A stretch of 64,000 nucleotides of DNA. It comes from Catalinimonas niigatensis (lineage in GTDB: Bacteria; Bacteroidota; Bacteroidia; Cytophagales; Cyclobacteriaceae). How positions within the stretch are numbered: the first letter of the stretch is position 1; the number at the start of each line of letters is the position of its first letter. The position numbers were made by a program, and so were the translations under genes. This document shows positions 25,826-33,781 of the stretch, one piece after another. The stretch covers positions 2,995,001 through 3,059,000 of the forward strand of contig NZ_CP119422.1 of NCBI RefSeq assembly GCF_030506285.1. The letters run 5' to 3'. The notes beneath the pieces are model-generated. The model was not told the origin of the DNA and ran no database searches. It was given only the letters and a program-made list of their open reading frames with translations.

Positions 25826-26695
25826 ATGAAAAAGTTATTTGCTTTATTATTAGTAACTGGCATCCTGACCTTCGGTGATTCTACCCTACTTTTAGCTCAG
25901 GATCAGATGGACGCTGACACTACGGAAATGGCAGAAGATACCGCTGCGGTCGAAGAAGAAGCTATGGAAGAGACTGCTCAGATAGGGGCTGCGTCACCTG
26001 CTGATGAAGATCTGATAGAAGACATGGAAGAAGAATCTTTCCACCAGGCTGTCAAGTCTAAATTTATTGAAGGTGACTGGAAATATATGTCTCCGGTATT
26101 ATTGTGTTTGATTCTAGGGCTGGCTATCGCTATTGAAAGAATCATTACCCTGAACATGGCTACTACCAATACCAAAAAGCTTTTGGCTAAAGTAGAAGAT
26201 GCCTTAAACACCGGCGGTGTAGAAGCAGCCAAAGATGTAACCAGAAATACACGCGGCCCAGTAGCTTCTATCTTTACCCAAGGCCTGATGCGTATGTCAG
26301 AAGGTATAGACATGGTAGAAAAATCTATCATCTCTTACGGATCTGTAGAAATGGGACGTTTGGAAAAAGGATTGGTATGGATATCTCTTTTCATCGCTAT
26401 TGCTCCTATGCTTGGTTTTATGGGTACTGTAATTGGTATGATCGGTGCATTTGATGCCATTGAAGCGGCCGGTGATATTTCTCCTTCTCTTGTGGCTGGT
26501 GGTATCAAGATAGCTCTTTTAACAACAGTAGCAGGTTTGATTGTTGCGATTATCCTACAATTATTCTACAACTATTGCGTTTCTAAAATTGATGGCTTGG
26601 TTAACTCTATGGAAGATGCTTCTATCACCTTGGTGGATTTGCTGGTTAAGCACAAACTTACTGCTGGCCACACTAGTGCAAGGATTGAGAAGTAG
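25826..26695 (+). CDS. exbB: MotA/TolQ/ExbB proton channel family protein
   Basis: A 289-residue ExbB-type inner-membrane channel subunit that uses the proton gradient to energise TonB-dependent outer-membrane transport. It has a signal-peptide-like first segment (1-25) and a long acidic, Glu/Ala-rich stretch (26-80), then three membrane helices at about 88-109, 184-206 and 226-250. The family signature in the second helix region is LGFMGTVIGMIGAFDAI. This acidic N-terminal extension is absent from E. coli ExbB but common in Bacteroidota. It heads a four-gene cluster. Confidence 0.92.
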   Translation: MKKLFALLLVTGILTFGDSTLLLAQDQMDADTTEMAEDTAAVEEEAMEETAQIGAASPADEDLIEDMEEESFHQAVKSKFIEGDWKYMSPVLLCLILGLAIAIERIITLNMATTNTKKLLAKVEDALNTGGVEAAKDVTRNTRGPVASIFTQGLMRMSEGIDMVEKSIISYGSVEMGRLEKGLVWISLFIAIAPMLGFMGTVIGMIGAFDAIEAAGDISPSLVAGGIKIALLTTVAGLIVAIILQLFYNYCVSKIDGLVNSMEDASITLVDLLVKHKLTAGHTSARIEK

Positions 26696-26732
26696 ATTTT
26701 AATTTAAATTTGACGCAAGCAAAGAATTTTAT

Positions 26733-27062
26733 ATGGAATATTTCATTTCAACATATGGCCTGTATGCCGCCTACATTCTGGTAGGTCTGGCTCTTCTACT
26801 AGCAATTATACTTCCTTTGATCAGTGCTTTGTCTAATCCAAGGTCTCTCTTAGGTACAATAGTTGGCTTAGTAGGAATTGCGATCATATTCTTCATTGGC
26901 TATTCTTTATCTTCCAATGAAGTTACTACGGTCTATACCAGATTTGGTATCACGGAATCATCTTCGAAGCTTGTCGGAGGAGCGCTTATTGCCACTTATA
27001 TATTGGTAATTATTGCTTTGGTAGGCATCGTTTTCAGTGAGGTAAACAAAATTTTCAAGTAA
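26733..27062 (+). CDS. Small three-helix membrane protein in the ExbBD cluster
   Basis: A 109-residue protein of unknown function. Three hydrophobic segments are visible at about 9-31, 40-61 and 84-106, with almost no soluble part. It lies 37 bp after exbB and 1 bp before the first exbD, so it is very likely co-translated with them and may be an accessory subunit or assembly factor of the energy-transduction complex. I recognise the position from other Bacteroidota but no named family. Confidence 0.75.
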   Translation: MEYFISTYGLYAAYILVGLALLLAIILPLISALSNPRSLLGTIVGLVGIAIIFFIGYSLSSNEVTTVYTRFGITESSSKLVGGALIATYILVIIALVGIVFSEVNKIFK

Positions 27063-27063
27063 T

Positions 27064-27633
27064 ATGGCTAGAAAGAAAAGAGGTGCGGCAGAAGTAAATG
27101 CTGGCTCTATGGCCGACATTGCCTTCTTACTGCTTATATTTTTCCTTGTAACCACTACCATTGCATCTGACAAAGGGTTGGCGATTCGTCTCCCACCCAA
27201 ACCAGACCCCAATGAGCCCCCTCCAGAAGTAAAGTTCAATGAGAGGAACATCTTTAAGGTACTGGTAAATTCTTCAGATGCCATGCTGGTACAGGGTGAA
27301 CCAATGAGTGATGCTGGGCGACTTAAGGAAGATGTGAAGGCTTTTGTACTTAACAGGGGGAGGAATCCTAATTTATCCGAAAGCCCAGATAAGGCGGTAG
27401 TGTCTTTTAAGACCGACCGGGGTACCGGTTATGAGAAGTTCATTGAGGTATATGATGAACTGAAAGGTGCTTATTATGAGATTTATGCGGAAGAATTAGG
27501 AATAACTGCAGACCAGGTTCGGAGTCTTGAAGCTGAGGGCGAACCTAGCCTTCAGGAGCGTTATAAGGAACTAAGAAGCGAAATTCCTATGCAGATCTCA
27601 ATCGCTGAACCTAGTAAAGCAGGAGGTAATTGA
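27064..27633 (+). CDS. exbD: ExbD/TolR family protein 1
   Basis: A 189-residue bitopic protein. The basic N terminus, the membrane segment MADIAFLLLIFFLVTTTI (16-33) and the essential aspartate D18 are the ExbD/TolR signature. The periplasmic part (about 40-189) is longer than in E. coli ExbD and contains the family-like SDAMLVQGEPM strand. It works with the ExbB homologue upstream. The next exbD starts 1 base after its stop. Confidence 0.93.
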   Translation: MARKKRGAAEVNAGSMADIAFLLLIFFLVTTTIASDKGLAIRLPPKPDPNEPPPEVKFNERNIFKVLVNSSDAMLVQGEPMSDAGRLKEDVKAFVLNRGRNPNLSESPDKAVVSFKTDRGTGYEKFIEVYDELKGAYYEIYAEELGITADQVRSLEAEGEPSLQERYKELRSEIPMQISIAEPSKAGGN

Positions 27634-27634
27634 T

Positions 27635-28102
27635 ATGTCAAAATTCAAGAAAAAAACCGCCACTAGTCAGGATATCCCGACTTCAGCATTGCCGGATATC
27701 ATTTTCATGCTGTTGTTCTTTTTTATGGTAACTACCGTAATGAGAGAGACAGATTTAATGGTAATGCAGCGAATTCCACAGGCTGAACAGTTGAGTAAGC
27801 TACAGAAAAAATCATTGGTGAGCTATATTTATATTGGTCAGCCTAAAGAGACAGAACGTTTTGGTACTGAACCCAGGATACAAGTCAATGATGTGCTTAT
27901 TGATCCTACAGGAATTGTCCTGTTTGTAAACCAGGAAAAGGATAAACTGAGCGAAGCCGAAAGAGAGCAGATTACTATGGCAATGAAGGTAGACCGGGAA
28001 GCCAGAATGGGCATCGTTTCCGATGTGCAACAGGAACTAAGAAATGCAAATGCATTGAAAGTCTTGTACACTACGACACCTGAATCACCTGTTCAGTTGT
28101 AA
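27635..28102 (+). CDS. exbD: ExbD/TolR family protein 2
   Basis: A 155-residue second ExbD paralogue with the same plan: SALPDIIFMLLFFFMVTTV (17-35) and the essential D21, followed by a periplasmic domain with RIQVNDVLIDPTGI. Two different ExbD proteins in one cluster are frequent in Bacteroidota and suggest a hetero-oligomeric complex. A strong terminator follows 25 bases downstream and closes the operon; no tonB gene is next to it. Confidence 0.93.
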   Translation: MSKFKKKTATSQDIPTSALPDIIFMLLFFFMVTTVMRETDLMVMQRIPQAEQLSKLQKKSLVSYIYIGQPKETERFGTEPRIQVNDVLIDPTGIVLFVNQEKDKLSEAEREQITMAMKVDREARMGIVSDVQQELRNANALKVLYTTTPESPVQL

Positions 28103-28127
28103 GCCATTACACTACATAACTTAACAG

Positions 28128-28156
28128 GCCATCCGGGTTTCTCGGATGGCTTTTTT
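28128..28156 (+). terminator. Rho-independent terminator of the exbBD operon
   Basis: GCCATCC (28128-28134) pairs with GGATGGC (28144-28150) around a 9-base loop and is followed by six T. Confidence 0.92.
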
Positions 28157-28179
28157 GTTGCTCTGTTCAAAAGGATATT

Positions 28180-29976
28180 TTAAAACATATCCGCATATAG
28201 CCACCTGATCATAAAGAGTACTGTGAGTAAGTAAACAATACTTACCGGTAACCCTATTTTCAAAAAATCCCGGAAAGTGTACCCGCCCGGACCATACACG
28301 ATCAGGTTAGTCTGATATCCAATAGGCGTAAGAAAAGCTGCGGAAGCTGCATAGGCAATGCCTAAATAAAAGGGCATACCATCTACCCCCAGGCTATTAC
28401 TAATAGCATAGGCCAGAGGAAAAGTAATAGAAATAGCGCCTACATTGGTAATAAAAGAAGTGAGCAGCGTAGTAATCACTAAAAGACTGGCCAGGATAAC
28501 CAGCGGACCTGAATCCTGGGTCAAGTCAAGAATCCCATCTGCAAGCAAATCACCGCTACCTGTCTTGACCATTGCCTGACCTAAGGCTAGTGAAAAAACC
28601 AGAATAGAAACCATATTGAGGTCAATCTCATTTTTTATATCCTGGATAGATATCATTTTGAGAGCGATCATAATGGTGAAAATAATCAGCAGGGAGACAA
28701 ATAAGGTAAAGTATCCAAATACTACCATAGCAATGGCACTAAGGGCCACAATTAAAAACGAAGTAACCTTTTTCCGATTAGGCCGCAGAAATTCTTTTAC
28801 CTGGGAAACGATAAAGATATCCCTGTAAAGATCTACCCGGTCTTTGAAATGTTTACCTGCGTATAACAGAAGTAAATCTCCCTGGCTCAGTTGAATATTT
28901 CCGATTTTACCGCTTAACCGCTCACCATTCCTGTGAATAGCCACAATTGCTGCATCGTATCGTTTACGAAACTCCATCTCCTTGGGAGTACGTCCTACCA
29001 GGCTGGAATTTGTACCTACAACGGCTTCAATTACATTGACTTTGTCTTCATTACGAGTATCCGCGGGCTTAGGTAATATTAAACCTCTTCCGTTGCTCAA
29101 AAGCTCAACAATATTTTCTGTATCTCCTGCGAAAATAAGCACATCTGCCTGTTCAATTTTTTCTGTAGGTTCAACAGGAGACAAAGTATCATTAGCACGA
29201 ATAATCTCAACCAGGTATACTCCTTTTAAGCTTCTTAGACCTGCTTCTACAATCGTTTTACCTCTCATAGGAGAATTGTTATCAAGCACAGTCTCAACCA
29301 GATACTCCCGTTTGTTTTTACTAAAACTCTCCAAAATATTCTTATGATCAGGTAAAAGCCTATATCCTACCGTACTGATCATTAGGATACCAGTCAAACA
29401 AACAGCCCCTCCTATGCAGAGTAAATCTACTGTATTAAGAAACCCAATTTCATAATCCATCATAAAGCCAGTAAGCACCAAAGTGGTAGAAGTACCAATA
29501 ACTGTAAGCATACCTCCCATGATAGTGGCATATGATAGAGGGATCAGCAGTTTGGATGGCGATACATTATGCCGTTTTCCCCAATTAAAGACATAGGGAG
29601 TCATAATGGCTACAATGGGTGTATTATTGATAAATGAAGAAAATATGGCTACCTGGATCATCATTCTGAGCAGAAAAGAGCGATAGCTAAGTACTAAATT
29701 CTTCCGACCTAATTTGTAAATGCTCTCAATCACTGCTTCAATTTGAAAGTTTTTCCGAAGTGCTGCACTGATTAATATTAATAATACTACGCTTCCGATA
29801 GACTGATTGGAAAAGCCTGAAATCATTTCCTCAGGCGTAAGGATGTCAAGCGCTACGAAGCTTAAAACAGTAAGCAGAAATCCTAAGGAAGGCCTTACCC
29901 ATTCTTTGTAAATGCAGACAAATAGAACACAAATACTTCCTAATACAATAATTTGTTGCCAGATAATAGATAGCAT
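28180..29976 (-). CDS. SLC13 family permease with two TrkA-C domains
   Basis: A 598-residue membrane transporter of the divalent anion:sodium symporter (DASS/ArsB-NhaD) superfamily. Helices at about 5-180 and 405-595 flank a cytoplasmic part with two TrkA-C (RCK-C) domains, at about 207-290 (GKTIVEAGLRSLKGVYLVEI) and 297-380 (GRTPKEMEFRKRYDAAIVAI). The signatures TNVGAISITFPLAYAI and LTPIGYQTNLIVYGPGGY match the family of presumed sulfate, citrate or dicarboxylate permeases. The substrate is not determinable. It converges on the exbBD operon. Confidence 0.9.
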   Translation of the reverse strand: MLSIIWQQIIVLGSICVLFVCIYKEWVRPSLGFLLTVLSFVALDILTPEEMISGFSNQSIGSVVLLILISAALRKNFQIEAVIESIYKLGRKNLVLSYRSFLLRMMIQVAIFSSFINNTPIVAIMTPYVFNWGKRHNVSPSKLLIPLSYATIMGGMLTVIGTSTTLVLTGFMMDYEIGFLNTVDLLCIGGAVCLTGILMISTVGYRLLPDHKNILESFSKNKREYLVETVLDNNSPMRGKTIVEAGLRSLKGVYLVEIIRANDTLSPVEPTEKIEQADVLIFAGDTENIVELLSNGRGLILPKPADTRNEDKVNVIEAVVGTNSSLVGRTPKEMEFRKRYDAAIVAIHRNGERLSGKIGNIQLSQGDLLLLYAGKHFKDRVDLYRDIFIVSQVKEFLRPNRKKVTSFLIVALSAIAMVVFGYFTLFVSLLIIFTIMIALKMISIQDIKNEIDLNMVSILVFSLALGQAMVKTGSGDLLADGILDLTQDSGPLVILASLLVITTLLTSFITNVGAISITFPLAYAISNSLGVDGMPFYLGIAYAASAAFLTPIGYQTNLIVYGPGGYTFRDFLKIGLPVSIVYLLTVLFMIRWLYADMF

Positions 29977-30024
29977 ACTTTTATGATGGAGTCAGGATGA
30001 ATATCATGATGGGGAGGCAACGTA

Positions 30025-30798
30025 CTACTCAAAGCGAAGATGCTTTACTGACTCTCCGGAATTAATGAGCTCGAGAAGCGCATCAATACCAATTTGCACA
30101 TGTTTGGCAGCAAAACGGCTCGTTACTTCAGCATCGCTCTTTTCTGTTTTCACTCCCTCTGCAATCATAGGTAAATCTGATACTAACAGCAAAGCCCCAT
30201 GAGGAATCTTGTTGATAAACCCCACAGTAAAAAGGGTGGCAGTTTCCATATCAATACCCAAAGCTCTGATTTTTTTCAGGTACTTCTTAAATTCCTTGTC
30301 ATGCTCCCATACCCTGCGGTTGGTCGTATAAATAGTGCCAGTCCAATAGTCCAGCTCATGTTTTTTGATCATAGAGGAAACTGCTCTTTGCAAACGGAAT
30401 GAAGGTAGTGCAGGTACTTCGGGTGGTAGATAATCATTACTTGTTCCCTCTCCGCGGATGGCTGCAATGGGCAGAATCAGGTCGCCTACTTTAGTTTTTT
30501 CCTTCAGCCCTCCGCATTTACCCAGAAAAAGAGCAGCTTTTGATTTAACTGCTGAAAGCAAGTCCATTACAGTAGCAGCCATGGCACTGCCCATACCAAA
30601 GTTAATGATGGTGATATTGTTTGCAGTGGCTGTTTGCATAGGGCGCCCTATGCCTTTGATTTCTACATCAAACTGTGTGGCAAACATTTCTACATAGTTA
30701 AAAAAATTAGTGAGCAAAATGTACTCTCCAAATGAATCCAATGGGGTACCGGTGTAACGAGGCAGCCAGTCTTTAACAATTGATTTTTTATCTTTCAT
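30025..30798 (-). CDS. amn: AMP nucleosidase (short Bacteroidota type)
   Basis: A 257-residue phosphorylase-fold enzyme that splits AMP into adenine and ribose 5-phosphate. The nucleoside-phosphorylase signatures ITIINFGMGSAMAATVMDLL and LFLGKCGGL, plus the GIDMETATLFTVGF substrate motif, are clear. It lacks the N-terminal regulatory domain of the E. coli enzyme, as usual in this phylum. It is divergent from the next gene with 43 bp between the starts. Confidence 0.9.
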   Translation of the reverse strand: MKDKKSIVKDWLPRYTGTPLDSFGEYILLTNFFNYVEMFATQFDVEIKGIGRPMQTATANNITIINFGMGSAMAATVMDLLSAVKSKAALFLGKCGGLKEKTKVGDLILPIAAIRGEGTSNDYLPPEVPALPSFRLQRAVSSMIKKHELDYWTGTIYTTNRRVWEHDKEFKKYLKKIRALGIDMETATLFTVGFINKIPHGALLLVSDLPMIAEGVKTEKSDAEVTSRFAAKHVQIGIDALLELINSGESVKHLRFE

Positions 30799-30841
30799 TA
30801 CCCTGCTTTTATGTAAAAAAATATATCCATAGATTTATACT

Positions 30842-31294
30842 ATGGTGAACTTAAATTTACCTTCCTTCGCTCACAAAGTACAAAAAGTACAAGGAAAAGC
30901 AGTCATTTTTGATATTGTCAGGAAGAAATACGTTGCACTCACCCCTGAAGAGTGGGTGCGCCAGCACCTGCTTCATTTTCTAATCAACCATCTGGCTTAT
31001 CCGAAAGCACTTATTAAAGTAGAAGGAGGATTAAAGTACAATACCTTAGCCAAAAGGACAGATTTAGTAATCTTTGACCGACATGGAAAGCCTCTCATCG
31101 TAGTGGAATGTAAATCTTTTAAGGTACCGATTAGTCAAAAGGTATTTGAGCAATCTTCCCTTTACAATAGCACTTTACAAGCCTCTTATCTGCTGGTATC
31201 CAATGGGATAGAACACTATTGCTGCCGGGTAAACCATCAGACAAAATCATTTTCTTTTCTGGACACCTTACCCCGCTATGAAGAAATTCTATAA
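30842..31294 (+). CDS. HsdR N-terminal-like PD-(D/E)XK domain protein
   Basis: A 150-residue stand-alone nuclease-fold domain. The core RTDLVIFD (about 77-84) followed by LIVVECKSF (91-99) gives the D...ExK catalytic pattern, and QHLLHFLINH near residue 40 supplies the preceding helix. It resembles the N-terminal domain of type I restriction HsdR subunits, but no helicase, HsdM or HsdS is nearby and the protein is complete at this size, a common orphan in Bacteroidota. Role unknown; DNA maintenance is more likely than restriction. Confidence 0.85.
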   Translation: MVNLNLPSFAHKVQKVQGKAVIFDIVRKKYVALTPEEWVRQHLLHFLINHLAYPKALIKVEGGLKYNTLAKRTDLVIFDRHGKPLIVVECKSFKVPISQKVFEQSSLYNSTLQASYLLVSNGIEHYCCRVNHQTKSFSFLDTLPRYEEIL

Positions 31295-31298
31295 AAAA

Positions 31299-31361
31299 GT
31301 CAGAAACCTAAACTCATAAGCAGGAAGAAAAACTTCCAACTTTAGTATTTAAGCTTCTGAC
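31299..31361. terminator. Compound inverted repeat between convergent genes
   Basis: GTCAGAA (31299-31305) pairs with TTCTGAC (31355-31361), and an inner GGAAG-AAAAA-CTTCC hairpin sits at 31323-31337. It lies directly between two convergent stops, so a bidirectional terminator is plausible, though a long T run is missing. Confidence 0.4.
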
Positions 31362-31389
31362 ACTTGACCTGAAATGAATAGGATTTGGA

Positions 31390-32523
31390 TTATAAACCAG
31401 CAACTACCTTTTCAAAATATTTGTCAATATCCACATGAGGCATGTCAAAAGTCTCGGCTACGCTCTGATACACCACATCTCCTTTCACTACATTTAGACC
31501 TTTCTTGAGGGGCTCAAACTGAGCACAGGCTTTTTCCCAACCAAGGTTTGCCAGTTGCATCGCATAGGGCAGGGTAGCATTATTGAGGGCAATGGTAGAA
31601 GTATAAGGAACTGCTCCCGGCATATTGGCCACACAATAATGCACTACATCGTCAATGATAAAAGTTGGATTTTCGTGGGTAGTAGGCGTACAAGTCTCTA
31701 TACAACCACCCTGATCTACGGCCACATCAACCAGCACCGTTCCGGGTCTCATTTCCTTCAGCATATCTCTTGTGATGAGTTTGGGCGCTTTGGCACCTGG
31801 AATCAGTACAGCTCCCACAATCAAATCTACCTGCCCCAGCATCGCTCTGATGTTGTACTCATTGGACATCATAGTAGAAACATTGGCCGGAAGGATATCA
31901 GAAAGATAACGCATCCTGTTCAAATTCGTGTCCATGATGGTGACATCCGCACCCAGACCTGCCGCCATTTTTGCTGCCTGGGTTCCAACAATGCCACCAC
32001 CCAGAATGAGTACTTTGCCAGGCTTAACTCCGGGTACTCCTCCCAGCAGAATACCCCGTCCTTTTAATGGCTTTTCCAAGTATTTAGCTCCCTGCTGAAT
32101 CGCCATGCGGCCAGCCACTTCTGACATAGGAATGAGTAAGGGCAGGCTACGATCCGGTAATTCTACAGTCTCATAAGCCAGACAAACAGCACCGGTATCA
32201 ATCATGGCGTGGGTCAATTCCTCACTGGAAGCAAAATGAAAGTAGGTAAAAACCAACTGATCTTTTTTAATCAACTTGTATTCAGGTTTGATAGGCTCTT
32301 TTACCTTCATGATCATTTCCGCTTCGCCATACACAGACTCAATATCAGGTAACAGACTCGCTCCTGCCGTTTCATAAAGCTCATCAGTAAATCCACTTCC
32401 TTCACCGGCTGAGCGTTGTACTTTGACAGTATGGCCTAATTTTGTCAATTCTTTTACCCCGGCAGGTGTCAACCCAACGCGATTTTCATTATTCTTAATC
32501 TCCTTAGGAACTCCTATAATCAT
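31390..32523 (-). CDS. ald: Alanine dehydrogenase
   Basis: A 377-residue NAD-dependent alanine dehydrogenase (alanine to pyruvate and ammonia). MIIGVPKEIKNNENRVGLTP opens the protein, followed by the catalytic segment with VKVKEPIKPEY and FTYFHFASS, and the NAD site LILGGGIVGTQAAKMAAGLG. GRMAIQQGAKYLEKP and the IVGAVLIPGAKAPKLI block are specific to Ald as against PNT. Length is normal. Monocistronic. Confidence 0.95.
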   Translation of the reverse strand: MIIGVPKEIKNNENRVGLTPAGVKELTKLGHTVKVQRSAGEGSGFTDELYETAGASLLPDIESVYGEAEMIMKVKEPIKPEYKLIKKDQLVFTYFHFASSEELTHAMIDTGAVCLAYETVELPDRSLPLLIPMSEVAGRMAIQQGAKYLEKPLKGRGILLGGVPGVKPGKVLILGGGIVGTQAAKMAAGLGADVTIMDTNLNRMRYLSDILPANVSTMMSNEYNIRAMLGQVDLIVGAVLIPGAKAPKLITRDMLKEMRPGTVLVDVAVDQGGCIETCTPTTHENPTFIIDDVVHYCVANMPGAVPYTSTIALNNATLPYAMQLANLGWEKACAQFEPLKKGLNVVKGDVVYQSVAETFDMPHVDIDKYFEKVVAGL

Positions 32524-32655
32524 CTCTTTACAAATTTAACTACCTCACAAATACAAAAAATGTCATTTTAAAATAGGCTGTAAATATACAGCCTGCTCTT
32601 TTCTAAATCTTCATGCTTATAAAAATTTAGAAATATAAAGCGCTCTCTTTGAACG

Positions 32656-32679
32656 AAAAAGCCCGCATTGAAGCGGGCT
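32656..32679 (-). terminator. Rho-independent terminator of the DUF4920 gene
   Basis: Minus-strand stem AGCCCGC-TTCAAT-GCGGGCT (32660-32679) followed by TTTTT, 12 bases beyond the stop at 32692. Confidence 0.9.
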
Positions 32680-32691
32680 GAAGTATCCATT

Positions 32692-33150
32692 TTATTCCTC
32701 TCTCAAAATCACACCATCGGCAACAAATGACAGGCGCATTTCCGGCTTGGTGATCGCTTCAATTTCTTCCTGAGATTTACCGGCATCCTCAGCATAATGG
32801 CGGAGGGTTTCTACAGAAACTTCGTCAAAATAAGCTCTGCCTTCCACTACGGCGGTCTTTCCACCGGCGTTTTTAGGTACGAAGAAAGCATAATCCTTAA
32901 ACCTTACCATTACTTCTTCTCCGTTTTCCAGATCCAATGTCATCCAGCAGCCTTTCATCTGACAAACTTCATTGACTTTGCCCACAAATTTTACTTCCTG
33001 CTCAATCTTATCATCCATTTCCTGGATAAATTCTACAGGTTGTAACGCTCCTTTCTCATTGATCTCAGCGCCAAATTTTTCAGTCTTTTGAGCCATGACT
33101 GATATGAGGGGTAGGCTGAACATCGTCATGAAGATTAAATATTTACGCAT
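32692..33150 (-). CDS. DUF4920 domain-containing secreted protein
   Basis: A 152-residue protein with a signal peptide (1-20, MRKYLIFMTMFSLPLISVMA) and a DUF4920 beta-barrel-like domain. The family core is VKFVGKVNEVCQMKGCWM (about 53-70), with the two close cysteines C63 and C69, followed by VMVRFKDYAFFVPKNAGGK. The domain looks OB-fold-like and the cysteines could bind metal, but no function is established. Terminator directly downstream, so monocistronic. Confidence 0.88.
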   Translation of the reverse strand: MRKYLIFMTMFSLPLISVMAQKTEKFGAEINEKGALQPVEFIQEMDDKIEQEVKFVGKVNEVCQMKGCWMTLDLENGEEVMVRFKDYAFFVPKNAGGKTAVVEGRAYFDEVSVETLRHYAEDAGKSQEEIEAITKPEMRLSFVADGVILREE

Positions 33151-33244
33151 AATTATCTATTTTACTTTAACACCATGATATATAAAACCACATTAAAATG
33201 AAGTTGCTCAATCTGAAATTTTCCAATTTGGAATGTCAAATCTA

Positions 33245-33733
33245 TCACCATCCCCAGGTTCCTGCACCGCCTTTAAAAGGTCCCACGATATCCTGTGTGA
33301 TCCAGCCACCATAAAAATCACCTTCCTGTGCTACAACCTGCTCATCAGCCACATAACAGGCATCCATTTTGGAGGGATAAAAAGCAATATATCCCTTTAA
33401 CGCAGCAAAGCCTTTAGTTGGTTCAGGATAGTACCAGCCAGCCTGAGCGTTCTTTTTTCCTTTTACTTCAACGGAATAGTAGCCAGCCATTCCTTTAAAC
33501 TCACAAAAGCTACTATGCTCAGTAGGTTTCAGATATTCCATCCTGATATCTTCCGGCGGAATATAATAGACCGGCGGATGACTGGTCTCCAGCACACGCT
33601 TGGTACGATGAGAATCTGCAATGATTTCTCCGTTGAAAACTACCCTCACGTGCTTACTGCTATCTTCCAGACGAGGTGGACGAGGATAATCCCATACTGA
33701 TTCTTGTCCCGGTTTAGGCTGTATCTTTTTCAT
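33245..33733 (-). CDS. DUF427 domain-containing protein
   Basis: A 162-residue cytoplasmic protein of the DUF427 family. The patterns RVVFNGEIIADSHRTKRVLE (30-49), SHPPVYYIPPEDI, SSFCEFKGMAGYYSV and the C-terminal FKGGAGTWGW are family marks. The structure is known to be a small beta barrel, but the biochemical role is unknown. It lies 48 bp downstream of aspS on the same strand and could be cotranscribed with it. Confidence 0.9.
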   Translation of the reverse strand: MKKIQPKPGQESVWDYPRPPRLEDSSKHVRVVFNGEIIADSHRTKRVLETSHPPVYYIPPEDIRMEYLKPTEHSSFCEFKGMAGYYSVEVKGKKNAQAGWYYPEPTKGFAALKGYIAFYPSKMDACYVADEQVVAQEGDFYGGWITQDIVGPFKGGAGTWGW

Positions 33734-33781
33734 GGCATTTATTTTATTTCATCAACTGCCACAACTGTCTGTATGTTCCGC

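Noticed and set aside
30842-31294. A broken type I restriction HsdR subunit
   Set aside because: The frame starts and stops cleanly, no helicase remnants follow, and small free-standing proteins of this type are common in the phylum.
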